Positions 35,055-46,889 of a stretch of DNA of 64,000 bases are shown one piece after another. How positions within the stretch are numbered: position 1 is the stretch's first letter; the number at the start of each line of letters is the position of its first letter. This DNA comes from Isoetes taiwanensis (lineage: Eukaryota; Streptophyta; Lycopodiopsida; Isoetales; Isoetaceae), in the NCBI GenBank assembly GCA_021234155.1, contig JAJEKV010000011.1:23134416-23198415 (forward strand), given 5' to 3'. Below the pieces are notes generated by a model that was given only the letters and a program-made list of their open reading frames with translations, ran no database searches and had not been told where the DNA came from. The position numbers and the translations under genes are program-made.

Positions 35055-35427
35055 ACTGGAGTATGTACTCAAAGGGCGTCAAAGCCTCTTGGCCATAAAC
35101 AAGTTTGAAGAGTGTTTGTCCATTAGCAACTCTATAGGTCATGTTATATGCCCATAAAATTGTAGCTAATTGGTCATACCAATCTTTACGTGATACATCA
35201 CAATCTTTTTTTTAGAATCGTGATGAAAGTCTTACAGCAAGGTCATTACCTTGTGAATAATAAAGCATGCTTTTTCGATGGAGGATATGCAAATAGTCGT
35301 GAGTTCCGTGGTTGACAAAATGAACTCCATGATCACAGACAAATTCAGCGGGCAACGAAAACACATGACGATATGCGTGATCAAAACTTGGACTATGCTT
35401 TACTGCCATGTTGTCAGGCAATGACAT
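35055..35427 (-). pseudogene. Ty3/gypsy integrase core fragment
   Basis: The minus strand reads VCDHGVHFVNHGTHDYLHIL, matching the second catalytic Asp region of retroviral-type integrases (I-TD-G-xF). It continues LYYSQGNDLAV (usual form YHPQ-NG-AE) and, after stops and a frame change, YRVANGQTLFKLVYGQEALT (usual form T--SPF-LVYG). The gap holds at least two stops, so it is inactive. It is separate from the RT/RNase H piece at 40.7-41.6 kb. Confidence 0.85.
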
Positions 35428-35577
35428 GCTTCAGTGCATTTTATCCATAACGAGAATTTATAATAAGAAGAATACAATGAGCAAGGGCATTACGAACTGG
35501 AGGATCAATACTCCAACACAATTCAATTTACATTTGCTGAAGGGAAGTGGTATGGCAACTGGCATAAGAGCAGGCAG

Positions 35578-36260
35578 GTGTTTTACGAGCTTGCAAAAGG
35601 TGAGCCTATGAACTACGCGGGCGAAAAATGGAGGCGGACAGAAAATAGAGGCAAGGAAGTGGTAGTGGCCGTAGCAAGAGTGGTTAAGCAAGTGGAAGAT
35701 AGTAAAAGTGTCGTGGGTGACAAGCCCATTACTATTGCTTACTTGGTTGCAGATGCTATTCGGCTTTTGGAAGTGGCAAGGGAGCTCCAGTCAGTGCGAT
35801 GAACGAGGAGGTAGATCTTTGGGCTCAGTTATAGAATGAGAGAAGTTGGAATCTCACTCTCTCCAAGGAAAACTTGCATCTAAGGGATCATGCAGATAGG
35901 TTCGAGAAGATGGCTGTAGATAGAGAATATCAAAAGGCAACTGCAGTTCCTAGATAGAGAAACGACAATCTTGACCCCTTAAAGAGTATCATTAGAGCAG
36001 TCAATTGGATATGGATCTCATGAGCACCTATATAAAAGTCTGTGGGAGGAGCTAAATCATGCGGATTACAGTTCTTGTGCGGTGTGCCATGACAACTTGA
36101 CATAGGCTGGCTGGTATGCTCTAGTGTGTGGTCATCGTATGCATTTGTGGTATGTGACTGATTGGATGATGCAATGCCGATTTTGTTTGATGGAGGATGG
36201 ATATATTGTGCCAAAATTGCAGATTCAAAATGCAAATGCGCATGCACGAAGGAGAAAAGG
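35578..36260 (+). pseudogene. Decayed RING-like zinc-finger gene fragment
   Basis: The 74-residue opening frame (35578-35802) is charged and helical. After frame changes a coiled-coil-like segment follows (SKENLHLRDHADRFEKMAVD, about 35860-35920). At about 36070-36200 a frame reads SSCAVCHDNL, a stop, then GWYALVCGHRMHLWYVTDWM and CRFC. This C-x2-C ... C-x-H-x2-H ... C-x2-C pattern is that of a RING-type E3 ubiquitin ligase domain. At least two stops break it. It lies between transposon remnants, so it may be a captured host gene. Confidence 0.55.
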
Positions 36261-36829
36261 TTCCAGGCATTAACCAGTTCTTACCTCCACCACCAGGGCT
36301 GCAAGGTAATTGAGTGGAACCTAATGACGTTCCTATGGCTTCTAACAACTATATTGACAACTATATTGCTAATGTTATATTATGTTAACTCCAAATCGAT
36401 TTTGACATCAAGCCCTTACGAAAGGATTATGAATTAGGGGCGTTGCGGATAATGATGATTCTAAACCTCGAGGATGCATGACCTTGTATTCATAGCATAG
36501 AGACATGATATGACACAACCCTACCTAGCATGATTAAGTTGAGCAATTTGAATTTCTTGGACTTGATTCTACTAGCGTAAATGAGAAGAGAAATGAATAA
36601 TGACTTGCCCCATTAGCAAACAAATAGTCTGCCCTATCTTTCTTTAATTTCCTTGTTTGATATGTCTAAAATCCCTCCCCAAGTAAGTTTGCTCCCTCAT
36701 TGTAGATGGCAATTGTATGTTGCTGATGCAAATAAATTGGTTGGCTTTTATAAAAACCACAATGTATAGCTGACTCTATAACTCGAGTGAAGCATGTCAT
36801 GAGGCTATGCTACATTTTTCTAGAGCCAT

Positions 36830-37800
36830 AATCGAAAGAGTACTGAGAACTATGTTGTGTGATCTTTGGAAGAGGCAGTGAAACCGAGGCTCACGAAAAT
36901 TTCGATCCTTTTAATGTTGCAGCAATTGGACTTCCAAGCACTTTGTTTGATTACCACTCTAAGAAATTGAAGCTTAGTTAATTGCTAGGCTTTGTCGACT
37001 AGTAGCCAGATTTTCAATATCAGAAGGTTCCATCATTCAAGCCATAATGCTGCTTGAGCTTCTCCATCCATTATGTATGTCAGGCGTATTTCCAATTCGC
37101 ATTGATTGGATTTTGAATGCCAATTATACGTACTAGTTACATCTTAACATATGCAGTGGAATGAAGCTCAAACAACACTATTGCTTAAAATTAGGTGTCC
37201 TTTTGATGTTGAGGTCGATGCTACATGCTAAGCGTGGCAATAAAGTATTTTACGTTTTCAGGGATGTCAATCAAAATAGTTCTGGGAACTCGTGTTACCT
37301 CATCTTGGAAGTAGCGAGTTTTTCTCTATCATTTTTAGGATCTCTCTCTGGGTCAATGTAGCTTAGTTACTTGCTAAGCTCTAATACAGAGAGAGGATCA
37401 GAGAGGTGGTAGAGGAAATCTCGGTCCTTCTAACAACCAAATAAAACATAATTTTTGAGTATTCTATTTGATTGACATTATTAATGCAACTTAGTTTCCT
37501 ATTGGGCTCCCTTGCAACGTCAATGACATCTGGACCTCTGACCCGACCTTCTTTGGACTCTATGGTAGAAACATGATAGATGTTATTGAGATTGTAGGTC
37601 ATATCTTAGTGCACTTTTCCGTATTGACCTTCTTTGGGCTCTATGGTAGAAACATGATAGATGTTATTGAGATTGTAGGCCATATCTTGTACCTCAGATT
37701 GAAATCAGCGCAATTTTTCAAGCTTTCATTTCCTGCCTCTCTACATCAATGCAGCTTAGGTACTTCCTAAGCTCCATTATCCCAAGAGGCGTGAAAGCTG
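36830..37800. repeat. Degenerate interspersed repeats sharing AGCTTAGTTACTTGCTAAGC
   Basis: The phrase CTTAGTTA-TTGCTA(A/G)GCT recurs at about 36974, 37360, 37490 (as CTTAGTTTCCTATTGGGCT) and 37752. Copies near 36880, 37415 and 37815 also share GAGG...GAAA(A/T)(T/C)-C-ATCCTT-like flanks. Within it, 37545-37625 and 37626-37695 form an 81-bp tandem duplication (GACCTTCTTTGG-CTCTATGG start). No gene is seen. Confidence 0.55.
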
Positions 37801-38199
37801 AGTTTTGGGAAATCACAATCTACTTAATTTGAAGTTACAAAATTTTCGATGGCTCTTACAAGATATCGTAGATCATGTATCTTGTGAACCTTCTCTAGGT
37901 TTTTATTCTCTTGAATGGTCCGTGACTATTTGACCCCCTTCTCATGCAAAGATTCCTTCACAGCAAGATTCCGCAACACGCAACAGGACAAACAGTAATG
38001 GAAGTCAAGATGGTGTAGATCCAAGGAAGGTCGACAATTGTTCTCGAATTATCTAACCATGTTGTTATATATTTTTGCAAGTAAGAAATAACAAATGGAA
38101 AGAGTGTTAAAATGACAGAATTTATCTCCGTCCACTTCATTCATCGTCTTCTTGGTCTGCACTATTATCATCAAATTCGTCATCATCCACGGCTTAATA

Positions 38200-39340
38200 T
38201 GTTTCTATGTCATTTCGTCATCAACAAAATGGGTATGCTGAATATCTGCATTAACATAGACCACAACAACTATGGTAAGGAGCTCATCCTCACTATCTTT
38301 GAAGTTGTCCTCGTCCACTTTGGAATCTACATTCATGAAAGGAAACTCTAGCTTATCCATGGCAGCAGAACCACTTTTGCGATTCAAGGGTCGCCAGTTG
38401 GAGAAGTTATATACAAGTTTGCCAGCTTTCTTATGCAGTAAGCAGGTTTGGATGACATTGTGCATGTCCTTATAGGCACTCCAATTCATCTTGCACACAC
38501 TATTTAAGTATACCAAGGAGAGGATAGTCATTGCAAGGGTCTATAAACGTATCCGTAACTTGCCCGTGGGCCTGCCACCATATATAGGATTCCATCTTGG
38601 GCTCTTTTTTGTGACTCTTCAAATCATGACGAAGTTCCTCAACTGCCCATCTTCCAATTAGGTTCTGATACTCAAGAGCTTGTAGTCTGACCCATTGGAA
38701 TAATAGAGTTTGCAACTTTCTTCACCGAACCCATCGTTTTCTTGTCTGTATCCTGGTCCATGTCATGGTTGTGCAGGTCTACAGCATGAGCGGGGCCATG
38801 AAGGTGCAATGATATATATTTGACATTGTCAAAGAGTGCAGTGGGCCCGTCACAGTGCAAGAATGATTGAATTGAGTGCCAACACCTCCACACTTTGACA
38901 TTGGCTTCAAAGAATCTAGGGATTTGATGGCATGACAAATAGGTTGCATGCACCTCACAACATTATGTATTTCTTTTCAAAATGTCTCATCTCCCAATCA
39001 TTTCTCTGATGGCATTGGCTTATTGATGGTCCAATCTCCAGTTACCTAATCAATTTGATCTCCACTGTCTTCAAAAGCACTTCGCTAGCTTAATATACGA
39101 TCATGAAGTTTATGAGGTGGTCTTTGTTTACGTTGCTCCAATAGTGAAGAGGGCTACCTTCTATCACCCGACATAACTTTATTTGCACCCTCTTGACTAT
39201 TTTTCCATGTATTTCATCAACCATCTTGTTATTGGCATGCTTGTATGACAGCAACCTGAATGGCGGTCCTACTTGGCAACTTCTTGAAACACTTCTTTCG
39301 TTGGGTTGTATTCCAAGCCATGTGGAGACAGTTCGACATA
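38200..39340 (-). pseudogene. hAT-family transposase, decayed
   Basis: Three minus-strand frames give hAT pieces in the right order. 38953-38672 carries HGPAHAVDLHNHDMDQ, like the (R)PLHAA-Y-LNP block. 38715-38500 contains MESYIWWQAHGQVTDTF, like the WW--YG block. 38531-38205 carries ILSLVYLNSVCKMNWSAYKD and GKLVYNFSNWRPLNRK, the C-terminal hAT dimerisation domain (family C-RNWS...LVYVH-NLRLL). 39340-39000 gives weaker upstream frames. Multiple frame changes mean it cannot encode an active enzyme. It sits between two gypsy fragments, possibly nested. Confidence 0.85.
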
Positions 39341-39344
39341 TAAG

Positions 39345-40685
39345 AATGTGTCCACGACCTTCAATTGCGCCGCCTTTAGTTGCTTTGATGTTAAATACTG
39401 GTCAACCTTCTGTTGCTTCGTCTGTTTTTCCACTATTTCAAATGTTTCAGCTATTCTTTTCTCATATGTGCTTATACCTATTTACCCTAGTTCACCCTCT
39501 GATTGGTATAATGTCGCAACAAGAGGGGTGGTAGAGTTGACTTCTTCTGTTTGGCACTGCCCTTGACTGTCTACCTGTGTTTTTGTGCATTGTTCTCATT
39601 TTGCATATCAAATCTAGTCAGGATAACATTTCAATTTGCATCTTTTTCTAAGTGAGCAGATGCAGTATAAATCTGGACATCGATGTCCATTTCACGTAAG
39701 CTGTGAGCTCAAATTCTTGTTACAAATCGACTCATGGATGAGTATCCGCAAAACACACATCGCCACATATTTTCACCAAACTCCTTCGAGAAAACCCATT
39801 CTAGGCCTCTTTTTCGACCGCCAACACCTCAACCGCAACCATGAGCACATACATGTGATGCAACCTCCATGGCCCCGCCATGATTGCATCCCCGTATCCC
39901 TAGAAGAGGATGCACGATCACTTATACTCCTCGAAGTAGATGCGTGATTGGCTACCATTGCTGCTAGCTAGAGATATTATGTCTTTCGAAAGACTCCTCA
40001 ATTACACGAACTAAAGATGTGTATATGTGCGAAAGAGTAAGCTCATACATATATGTTTATGTTGTCGGGGGGAGAAGGACAAAAATCTATAGGAGTCTAA
40101 GGAACAGGGTAGGAACCCAAGGTCACTTCACAGAATCTGGCGTTAGGTCCAAAGCACAAAACCCACACCTCAAAGGAAGACCATTTCCCAAAGAGTATGT
40201 TGACTCAACCTAGTAATCAATGTTTGAGGTGAATTCTTGGGTTAAACACATTTTCCTTATATATAACTTACAGTTAAGCAAAACAGTCTACAGGATCGCA
40301 AACAACTAAGTAAAACGAAAAAAATAAAAAGGAGAATGTTTTACATAAATTTGTGTACGTGAAGTAATGTTCCTGTACACGGACATTCAAAACAACATAT
40401 GCAAAATTTAAAATATTTTGCGTACACGAACTCTACAGAAATGCGTATGCAAAACAAAGTCCACTTATGCCATTCTGCTCTTTCTACATATCATGAACTT
40501 TTTCCAAGTTCATGTACGCAATTTTAAATGTTCATATACGAGAAAATACTTTGCATATGCGATTTAGTCCTTTTTGCATGCACGGAAATGTTTGATGTTG
40601 TTTTCTTTTTTTTGACGTATTATACTTCAAAATAGTGCCATATCATACGAATCATATTTATTAAGTATAAAACATATGAAGCATT
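39345..40685. other. No supported gene
   Basis: ORFs 39193-39534, 39636-39947 and 40019-40213 (+) have no recognisable domain. The DNA probably consists of further remnants of the neighbouring elements. Confidence 0.4.
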
Positions 40686-40689
40686 GAAC

Positions 40690-41560
40690 CTATCCTAGTG
40701 ACATCTTAAATGACTTAGCTCATAAGCCAACTCCCTAATCTCCTTGACTATCTTGAATGGTCCTACTGCAGTGCACAACTTCCCTTTGTAGTAGAGGTGG
40801 CCTTACCTTATATTCCTTCGTAGGATCTTTAAGCAGTTGGGCATTTGAAGCTTGGCTTAGATCTTTTAAAGAAGCTTTTCTTCAAAATAGCTTCCTTGAT
40901 GGTGCTAAAATATATCATTATTGCAATCATAAGCGTCGTACATTGTGTAGGCTCTGGAATCCTAGACAATGCATCTGCATCTGCATCTAAAATTGCATCT
41001 ACAACTACATTCAACATGTCTGACTTGTAGGAGATTGCAAAAGGATTCTTGCATTAATGCTGACCATTGTTCATTGCCTCATGCTGATTAATGGTTGTGA
41101 AAAGAAAATGCTACAAGATTATTATTTGTGAACTCCTCAAAGTTACTGGCTTTACAAATAGTGCCTCCATGTCTTTACAGTAGCTAATAACGCCTCCATC
41201 TTTATTCTGGGCTATTGTACCTTTTCGTATGATATACACAATCACCTTTCCTTCTTGCATTGGCACTGCCACCGTTCCTTCTTTGCAAGAATTGGTTACT
41301 AACTCATGTTTCTTTCTGGATCTAGAAGACAAAGCACTACCATTGTGAGACTACCTTTCAACTCTTCAAATGCTTTGTTGCCCTCCTTGGTCCATGCTAC
41401 CTTGAAGCTTACCGCATTCTTCTTGGTCCAACTCGGCAAGTGTGCTGCTCTACATCATAAGTTTTGCACAAACTTCTTGCAGTATCCGGCTAGGCCCAAG
41501 AAGCTCTTGACCCTAGTGACCCTAGCTTCTCTATTGTGAGAAACCCGCTTCACACTTCCA
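40690..41560 (-). pseudogene. Ty3/gypsy pol remnant: RT end, RNase H, integrase C-terminal module
   Basis: The minus strand begins near 41540 with VTRVKSFLGLAGYCKKFVQN and AWTKEGNKAFEELKGSL, the hinge between reverse transcriptase and RNase H in gypsy elements. It continues with a YKSDMLNVV-DA...ADALSRIPEP stretch near 41000, the end of RNase H. At 40790-40690 it reads VGPFKIVKEIRELAYELSHL, the GPF/Y module at the integrase C-terminus. The 300-residue integrase core expected between them is missing, so the remnant carries an internal deletion. Several stops interrupt it. Confidence 0.85.
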
Positions 41561-41599
41561 TCATTGACCCCTAGATGAGCACCTCAAAATGTAACACAT

Positions 41600-44500
41600 C
41601 ATGCACCTCTTGACCTAGCAAGTATATAGCTCACGTGTGACAAGCATGCTAACCCTCTTTCTCTTTTGCTTTGACTATTTAACATACATTTAAAATGGTT
41701 TTGACCCCCGAAGCATCAACATCTAGAAGCCCAAGCTCTGCATCACGATCCAAAATAGATCCGTTGAGATATTGCAATCATCTATAAACAGTAATCTTTG
41801 CATTCTCGTTGTCGTATTTGACATAAATTCAAGGGCATCTATATATAAGTAAACATTCGGCACAATTCAACTGGAGCTCATATATACCAAGCAAAAGAGA
41901 TCCTTAGCATTAGCCTTGGAGGGAGAGCTTTCAATATCATCTTCAAGTTTCATGCTAGTATCCTTTCCATCAAGTCTTCCTATCATGTGTGACAACACGA
42001 GTATCACACCAAACCTGTTGGACATACTATTCCGATAATAGTGCATGATTAACTCCATAATCTGAACCCAATCATACATTTGGGAATAGGCCAAATGCAA
42101 CATAGAAGTGTAGCTAATGCCCCCGAAGCAATTGATAGATGGATTTGACCTCAGTTTTAGAAAGTTTGCTCAACATGAAATATTACATACAGTGGGCAAC
42201 ATTGTATCATAGCTAGTGTTATCACATGTATTTTCTTGTACAAAACCCTTTGTCAAACTACTTCTCCAACAAAGTAACTTCATGCCTAGCCACCCAGGAT
42301 AATCCAGCTGCTCCCCATGATGCATCTAAACCACCTTTACAGCGCATGTAATTGCACTTGAGGGAAATAGAACACAAGCTATGTCCTGTACTTAGCTAAG
42401 ACATCACATCAAATACACTCTACTGCGCCAATTTGAATCAATGAAACAAAGAAAAGCTAGGGCCTGCAGACATCCAATAGATATGTCCCCTAAATCTCCA
42501 TGTCCCTCCAACAAGCAAGCAACCAACACCATCAACCTATAGCCCTAATACAACTAAAAAATAAGCAAAGCATCTAAGCCAACAACAAAGCAACATACCT
42601 AGCTGCTCATCAACCAAAAACACCAACTTTCAAAGTCTTTAAGCCTTTGCACCTACCATCAAGCATAATACAATAGACAAATGGTCCTTTTAGCACATAT
42701 CAAAACCTATCTGAAGACCTATAGATGCCTTTAGCATGAGATTGTACACTACTTGAGACATGCAACTTTAGCATAACATAGGCCGAAGATGTAAGCAACC
42801 AGAACTTAACTATGTACCATAGAAGTAGTAGACCAAACAGCACCTAATAAGCATGATCAACACAGCTAAGCATGCAGCAGGACTACGCACCTGGAGCTTC
42901 CCTAACTCTATAAGGATTTTGCATGCACATCAACAGGTTCTAGAAACATGCAGCACTGATTACCCAAACCTTTGTGCACTCTCATCACAAGGTGCCCATG
43001 TAGCAGACAACACGAAGCAACCACCTTGTTAATTTAACAACCACCAAGGAATATGCCAAAAGACTAACCAACAGACCTACATGTATTAATAGATCAAAAC
43101 ACCTTTACATACCATTTGATACATATCAAAACAAACTTGGTGAATGAATAATTTATTACTCAGGTCAATACTATTTCAGGACCATTTTACCCTTTCAATT
43201 ACTTACTCCCTTAGCGTAAGCAAAATTACCAAGCTCAATATCAAGGCTACTAAAAGTGCATCCTAGCAACATATCTAGCTACAGAACTACCATATTCACA
43301 GGACTAAGTACCAAGATCATGCAGAAGCAAGTAACAGTAGACCAAACCACATTGAAACGTTGTCACCATAGCACATCACATGCGCCAGGCTTGAGCAATC
43401 GCAACAACTAACCAAATCCACCATAGCATAACCAGCACTTAACCTGGCTTCTTCTACAAGTGTTGACAATATTTTTGGCAAGCATCAAAAACCAATTAAC
43501 AAAACCAACAAAGATAGAACAAGGACTTACATCTTTGATTAGAATGCTTCTGATGGCATTACAGATTTAAGTGCTACAACGATACCCTTGCCTACCATGT
43601 GATATCAATCCTCCATTTGCTTCCAATCTGCAAATATATTATTATGCATTAAATTAGGTATACTGTGATATAGTGTCACTGCAATGTATATCCTTAAGAG
43701 TATAACAGGTCTAATGGACATGGTTGAACAAGGTCCAACATCAGTCCTCAAGTAGGATTTTTGTTGAGGCTTACCTGGATTTCCTGTGGCAACGTCACGC
43801 ATGCGCCAACAATGTCACCATCAACTCCGGCTTCGACGGAAAGCGGCGCATGCTCCAACCACCAGCCGATATCTTGTGAGTCTTAGATCCGACAGGGATC
43901 ATGCAGGCCAGCCTTCATGCAAGGGGGTGTGGGCTAGATGCATCCTGGAAATGGGAATGTGCATATAGGCATGATAGGACACCTTCATTTACGACTATAA
44001 TGGAACATTACCATTCCTTACAGGAGACGGATGTCAAGCCTTAGGCATGATAAGCTTCCCCTTCTTCATTTTTCTTCTTCAAAGGGGTGGTCCCTTCAAC
44101 CACAACATATAAATTATTTTGTAAATATTGATATCTTATGATTCTGCATGCCAAAAGCGCTTACCTTAGGGCCTGTAACTTCTTCTGAGGGACATTACGG
44201 GCCCATGTTCTTGTTGTGATATGTGTTTTCTAGTTGCACTGCTAGGCCCTATAGGCTACGGTCTACCGAGGACCAATGTCGTGCCTGCTTATGTAGTATA
44301 TCTACACTGTCGCTTTTTGACCGACTATTGTCCTAAATGATGATCCTGTACGATCTATATATGTATATTTTATATTACCGACCTGAGTCCGTTCAATCTT
44401 CCTTTAATTCTCTTTGTACTTAACCCTCTAACGCCAATGCTGAGGATAACATAACTCGTTATGTTCCCTTCCACATAACAATGCTCAAACTAATTACCGT

Positions 44501-44687
44501 TCAACTCTCGCACAGTTATGAATTGCACATTACACGTCATTTCAAACTTGATCACTTTGAACATGACAACTTTTGTGTGACTTATAATTTCACGTTTACC
44601 TCTTGAAGGTGAGAAGACTTGCCTCTGACATGCCATGTGTTGACCCAAAGCAAGAACAGTCTTGATGCTGAGGACATCATCATTTTC
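41600..44687. other. Long non-coding stretch, A/C-rich plus strand
   Basis: For about 3 kb I see no gene: ORFs are under 80 residues with no motif. The plus strand is rich in A and C with ACCAAC/CAACC words, unlike its neighbours. The last few hundred bases before 44688 should be the 3' internal part of the LTR element whose polypurine tract follows, but no pol frame is readable there. Confidence 0.5.
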
Positions 44688-46287
44688 AAGGTGGGGAGAA
44701 TGTGATGTTCCATATATTTATACGCCTTTTGGGTATAAATACATAACACGTCACTATGAATAATTAATGGTGCATTAATTATTCATAAGCTAAGGGTAGC
44801 TATCTTAATCATTAATTATTAAGATGGAAACCTAACCCTAAACCCTTATTCGAATTTAGGGCTTAACCTAATATTAAAAGGGGTTAAAATATTAAATTAG
44901 TTAATATTAACAACCTAGAGTTGCACCTGGCCCAAATAGATTGGGCAAAGCAGGCTTGCCAATTTGGGATACCAAAATTGCAATTTGCTTCAATTTGAAT
45001 TGAGGGAGGGATTGGTGGAGGAGGAGCTATTGTTTAACCCTGCCCCAGCCAAAAGGATGGAGAACCAGAGAGATAGTAGATCTAGCTATGATTCTGGTTA
45101 GTACATAGATAGCTTGGATTCCTAGATAGTCATAGGATTAACCCTTGTATGCTTAGAAGATAGCTAGGATTAAACCTTGTATAAATAGATGTATGGTTAA
45201 TCTCTATTTTATGTTCTATTCGAAGCATTGGATGAATGGATGTATAATGATAGTTCTCTTTCTGTTCCTTCTGTGTTTGTGGGGATTAAGGGGGTAGAGA
45301 CCTAAATGCTATGTAGAAATAGAGATGCTCCTATCTAGAATCCCTTAAACCCCAATATTTGCGGCCTGTGCACAAGAGCCCACCTGGCTGTGGATGCTAT
45401 GTTGTGATTGAGCACGAGATAACGGGTATGATGGTGAAACGGGGGTGGGGTCTTGAATAGCGTGGCTACAGAACTTCTACAGTGTGCTAGGCTTATAGTC
45501 GGTCACTGAGTGTGGGCCAGGTATGGGTCTGATACTCCCTGGGTCCCAGGATGAGTGCCTATATGGACGTCTTGGGGCTCGAACGGGCAGGTGAGCCGGC
45601 CTTTAGATTTAGGGGAGTAAGTCGGGTACGGATGCGGAGGTCATTGATGTGGCACGTGTTCTCTAGCACACTCAGGGATCCTTTATGCCCGGGGAGGGGA
45701 CGCCTCCCTGACCTGCCTCATCAGACCGGGGTGATGTAACCTGGAGTAGTCTCATCGGGTGATTCCATGAGATTGCATTTTCGAAAGGCTACCAATCACG
45801 TCATAGCATGTTTCAGCTTATCTGCAAAGTGTGAACAGGAGGGGCGGATGGAGTGGACTACCCTAGCCATTGTTCTATAGCCAATGCCATGTTATACCTC
45901 TGTCTGCTGTTATCTTGAGGCCCTGACCGTCAGTCAACCCCATGGAGTCTGAGCCCAAGGTAGAGCCCTTATTTATGGTATATTGCTTATGTTATCTTGT
46001 ACTTGTATTACCATGTAGATGATGATGATGGATGGACCACCCTTCGTGGTGGTATATTATTTTGAGCATGATTGCTGTGTGCTAACATGTATGTACACTT
46101 TCGCTTATAGGATTCCCATAGAGGACGTGGAACGAATAACACCTCCGTGTTCCTCACCTGGACACTTGGCCATCCCAAATGGTCCGAGTTAGACGGAGGG
46201 CCTTTCCATGGTGATGTAGTTGCCATGTGAGGGGAATTCCCCTTATATGTACGATGGGAGTATCATATAGATTCTGGGAGTGTCACA
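44688..46287 (+). mobile_element. 3' LTR of a Ty3/gypsy-like element with polypurine tract
   Basis: The sequence AAGGTGGGGAGAA (44688-44700) is a polypurine tract, which primes plus-strand synthesis in LTR elements. It is followed at once by TGTGATGTTCC, the LTR start. The LTR ends ...GGGAGTGTCACA at 46287, so the ends form the inverted pair TGTGA/TCACA and the LTR is 1,587 bp. TATAAATAG at 45180-45188 is a good internal promoter. No primer-binding site follows 46287, as expected for a 3' LTR. The internal region upstream is too decayed to recognise. Confidence 0.8.
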
Positions 46288-46777
46288 AGGACGAAACAAA
46301 TGAATAGATGGATGGAATGGGAAAGATCCCTTTGACCTCAAAAGTTCTAATATCCACCTGGCTACATCCAATCTACATTAAGCAGCCAAGATAACCAAGT
46401 TTGTAGAACATAAAATGCAAAGGCACTCACCATATCATTTAACGCGCTGGCGTTGGATCAACTCAGAAAAACACTCACATGTATGACTAGCATGGTTCAA
46501 CATCTACTTCCAACTCTTACATTCTTACGTCACCATTGTCTTCATGTTCCAAGTGTGTTGAATTTCTCCAGAGGTGCATAAGAATAAATATCAAGAAGTA
46601 TAACAAGAACGAATTTTCTTAAACTCTAGATAAGAGAATAACAATTGTATTCTCTTAAACTCTTGAATAAGGAACTCTGTCTGACATTATGGCACTCCCG
46701 ATGGGACTCAATAGCAGATCAATTATCAGGTTGCGAAAGATATTTGAAGCGGATCATGGCTGACCAACCCTTTATCA
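46288..46777. other. Intergenic stretch, nothing recognised
   Basis: AT-rich DNA between the LTR and the second LINE. No ORF of interest. Confidence 0.5.
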
Positions 46778-46889
46778 TTTAATTTTAATTTAATTTAATT
46801 TAATTTAATTGATCAAGCCATTTTAGGCCCCCAGGCCTCTATGGCAAATAGGTACATACATAATACAATCATGGAATATATATATGCAC

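Noticed and set aside
46778-46811. (TTTAA)n as an independent microsatellite
   Set aside because: It sits exactly at the 3' end of the LINE ORF2 untranslated region and is better explained as the element's tail.
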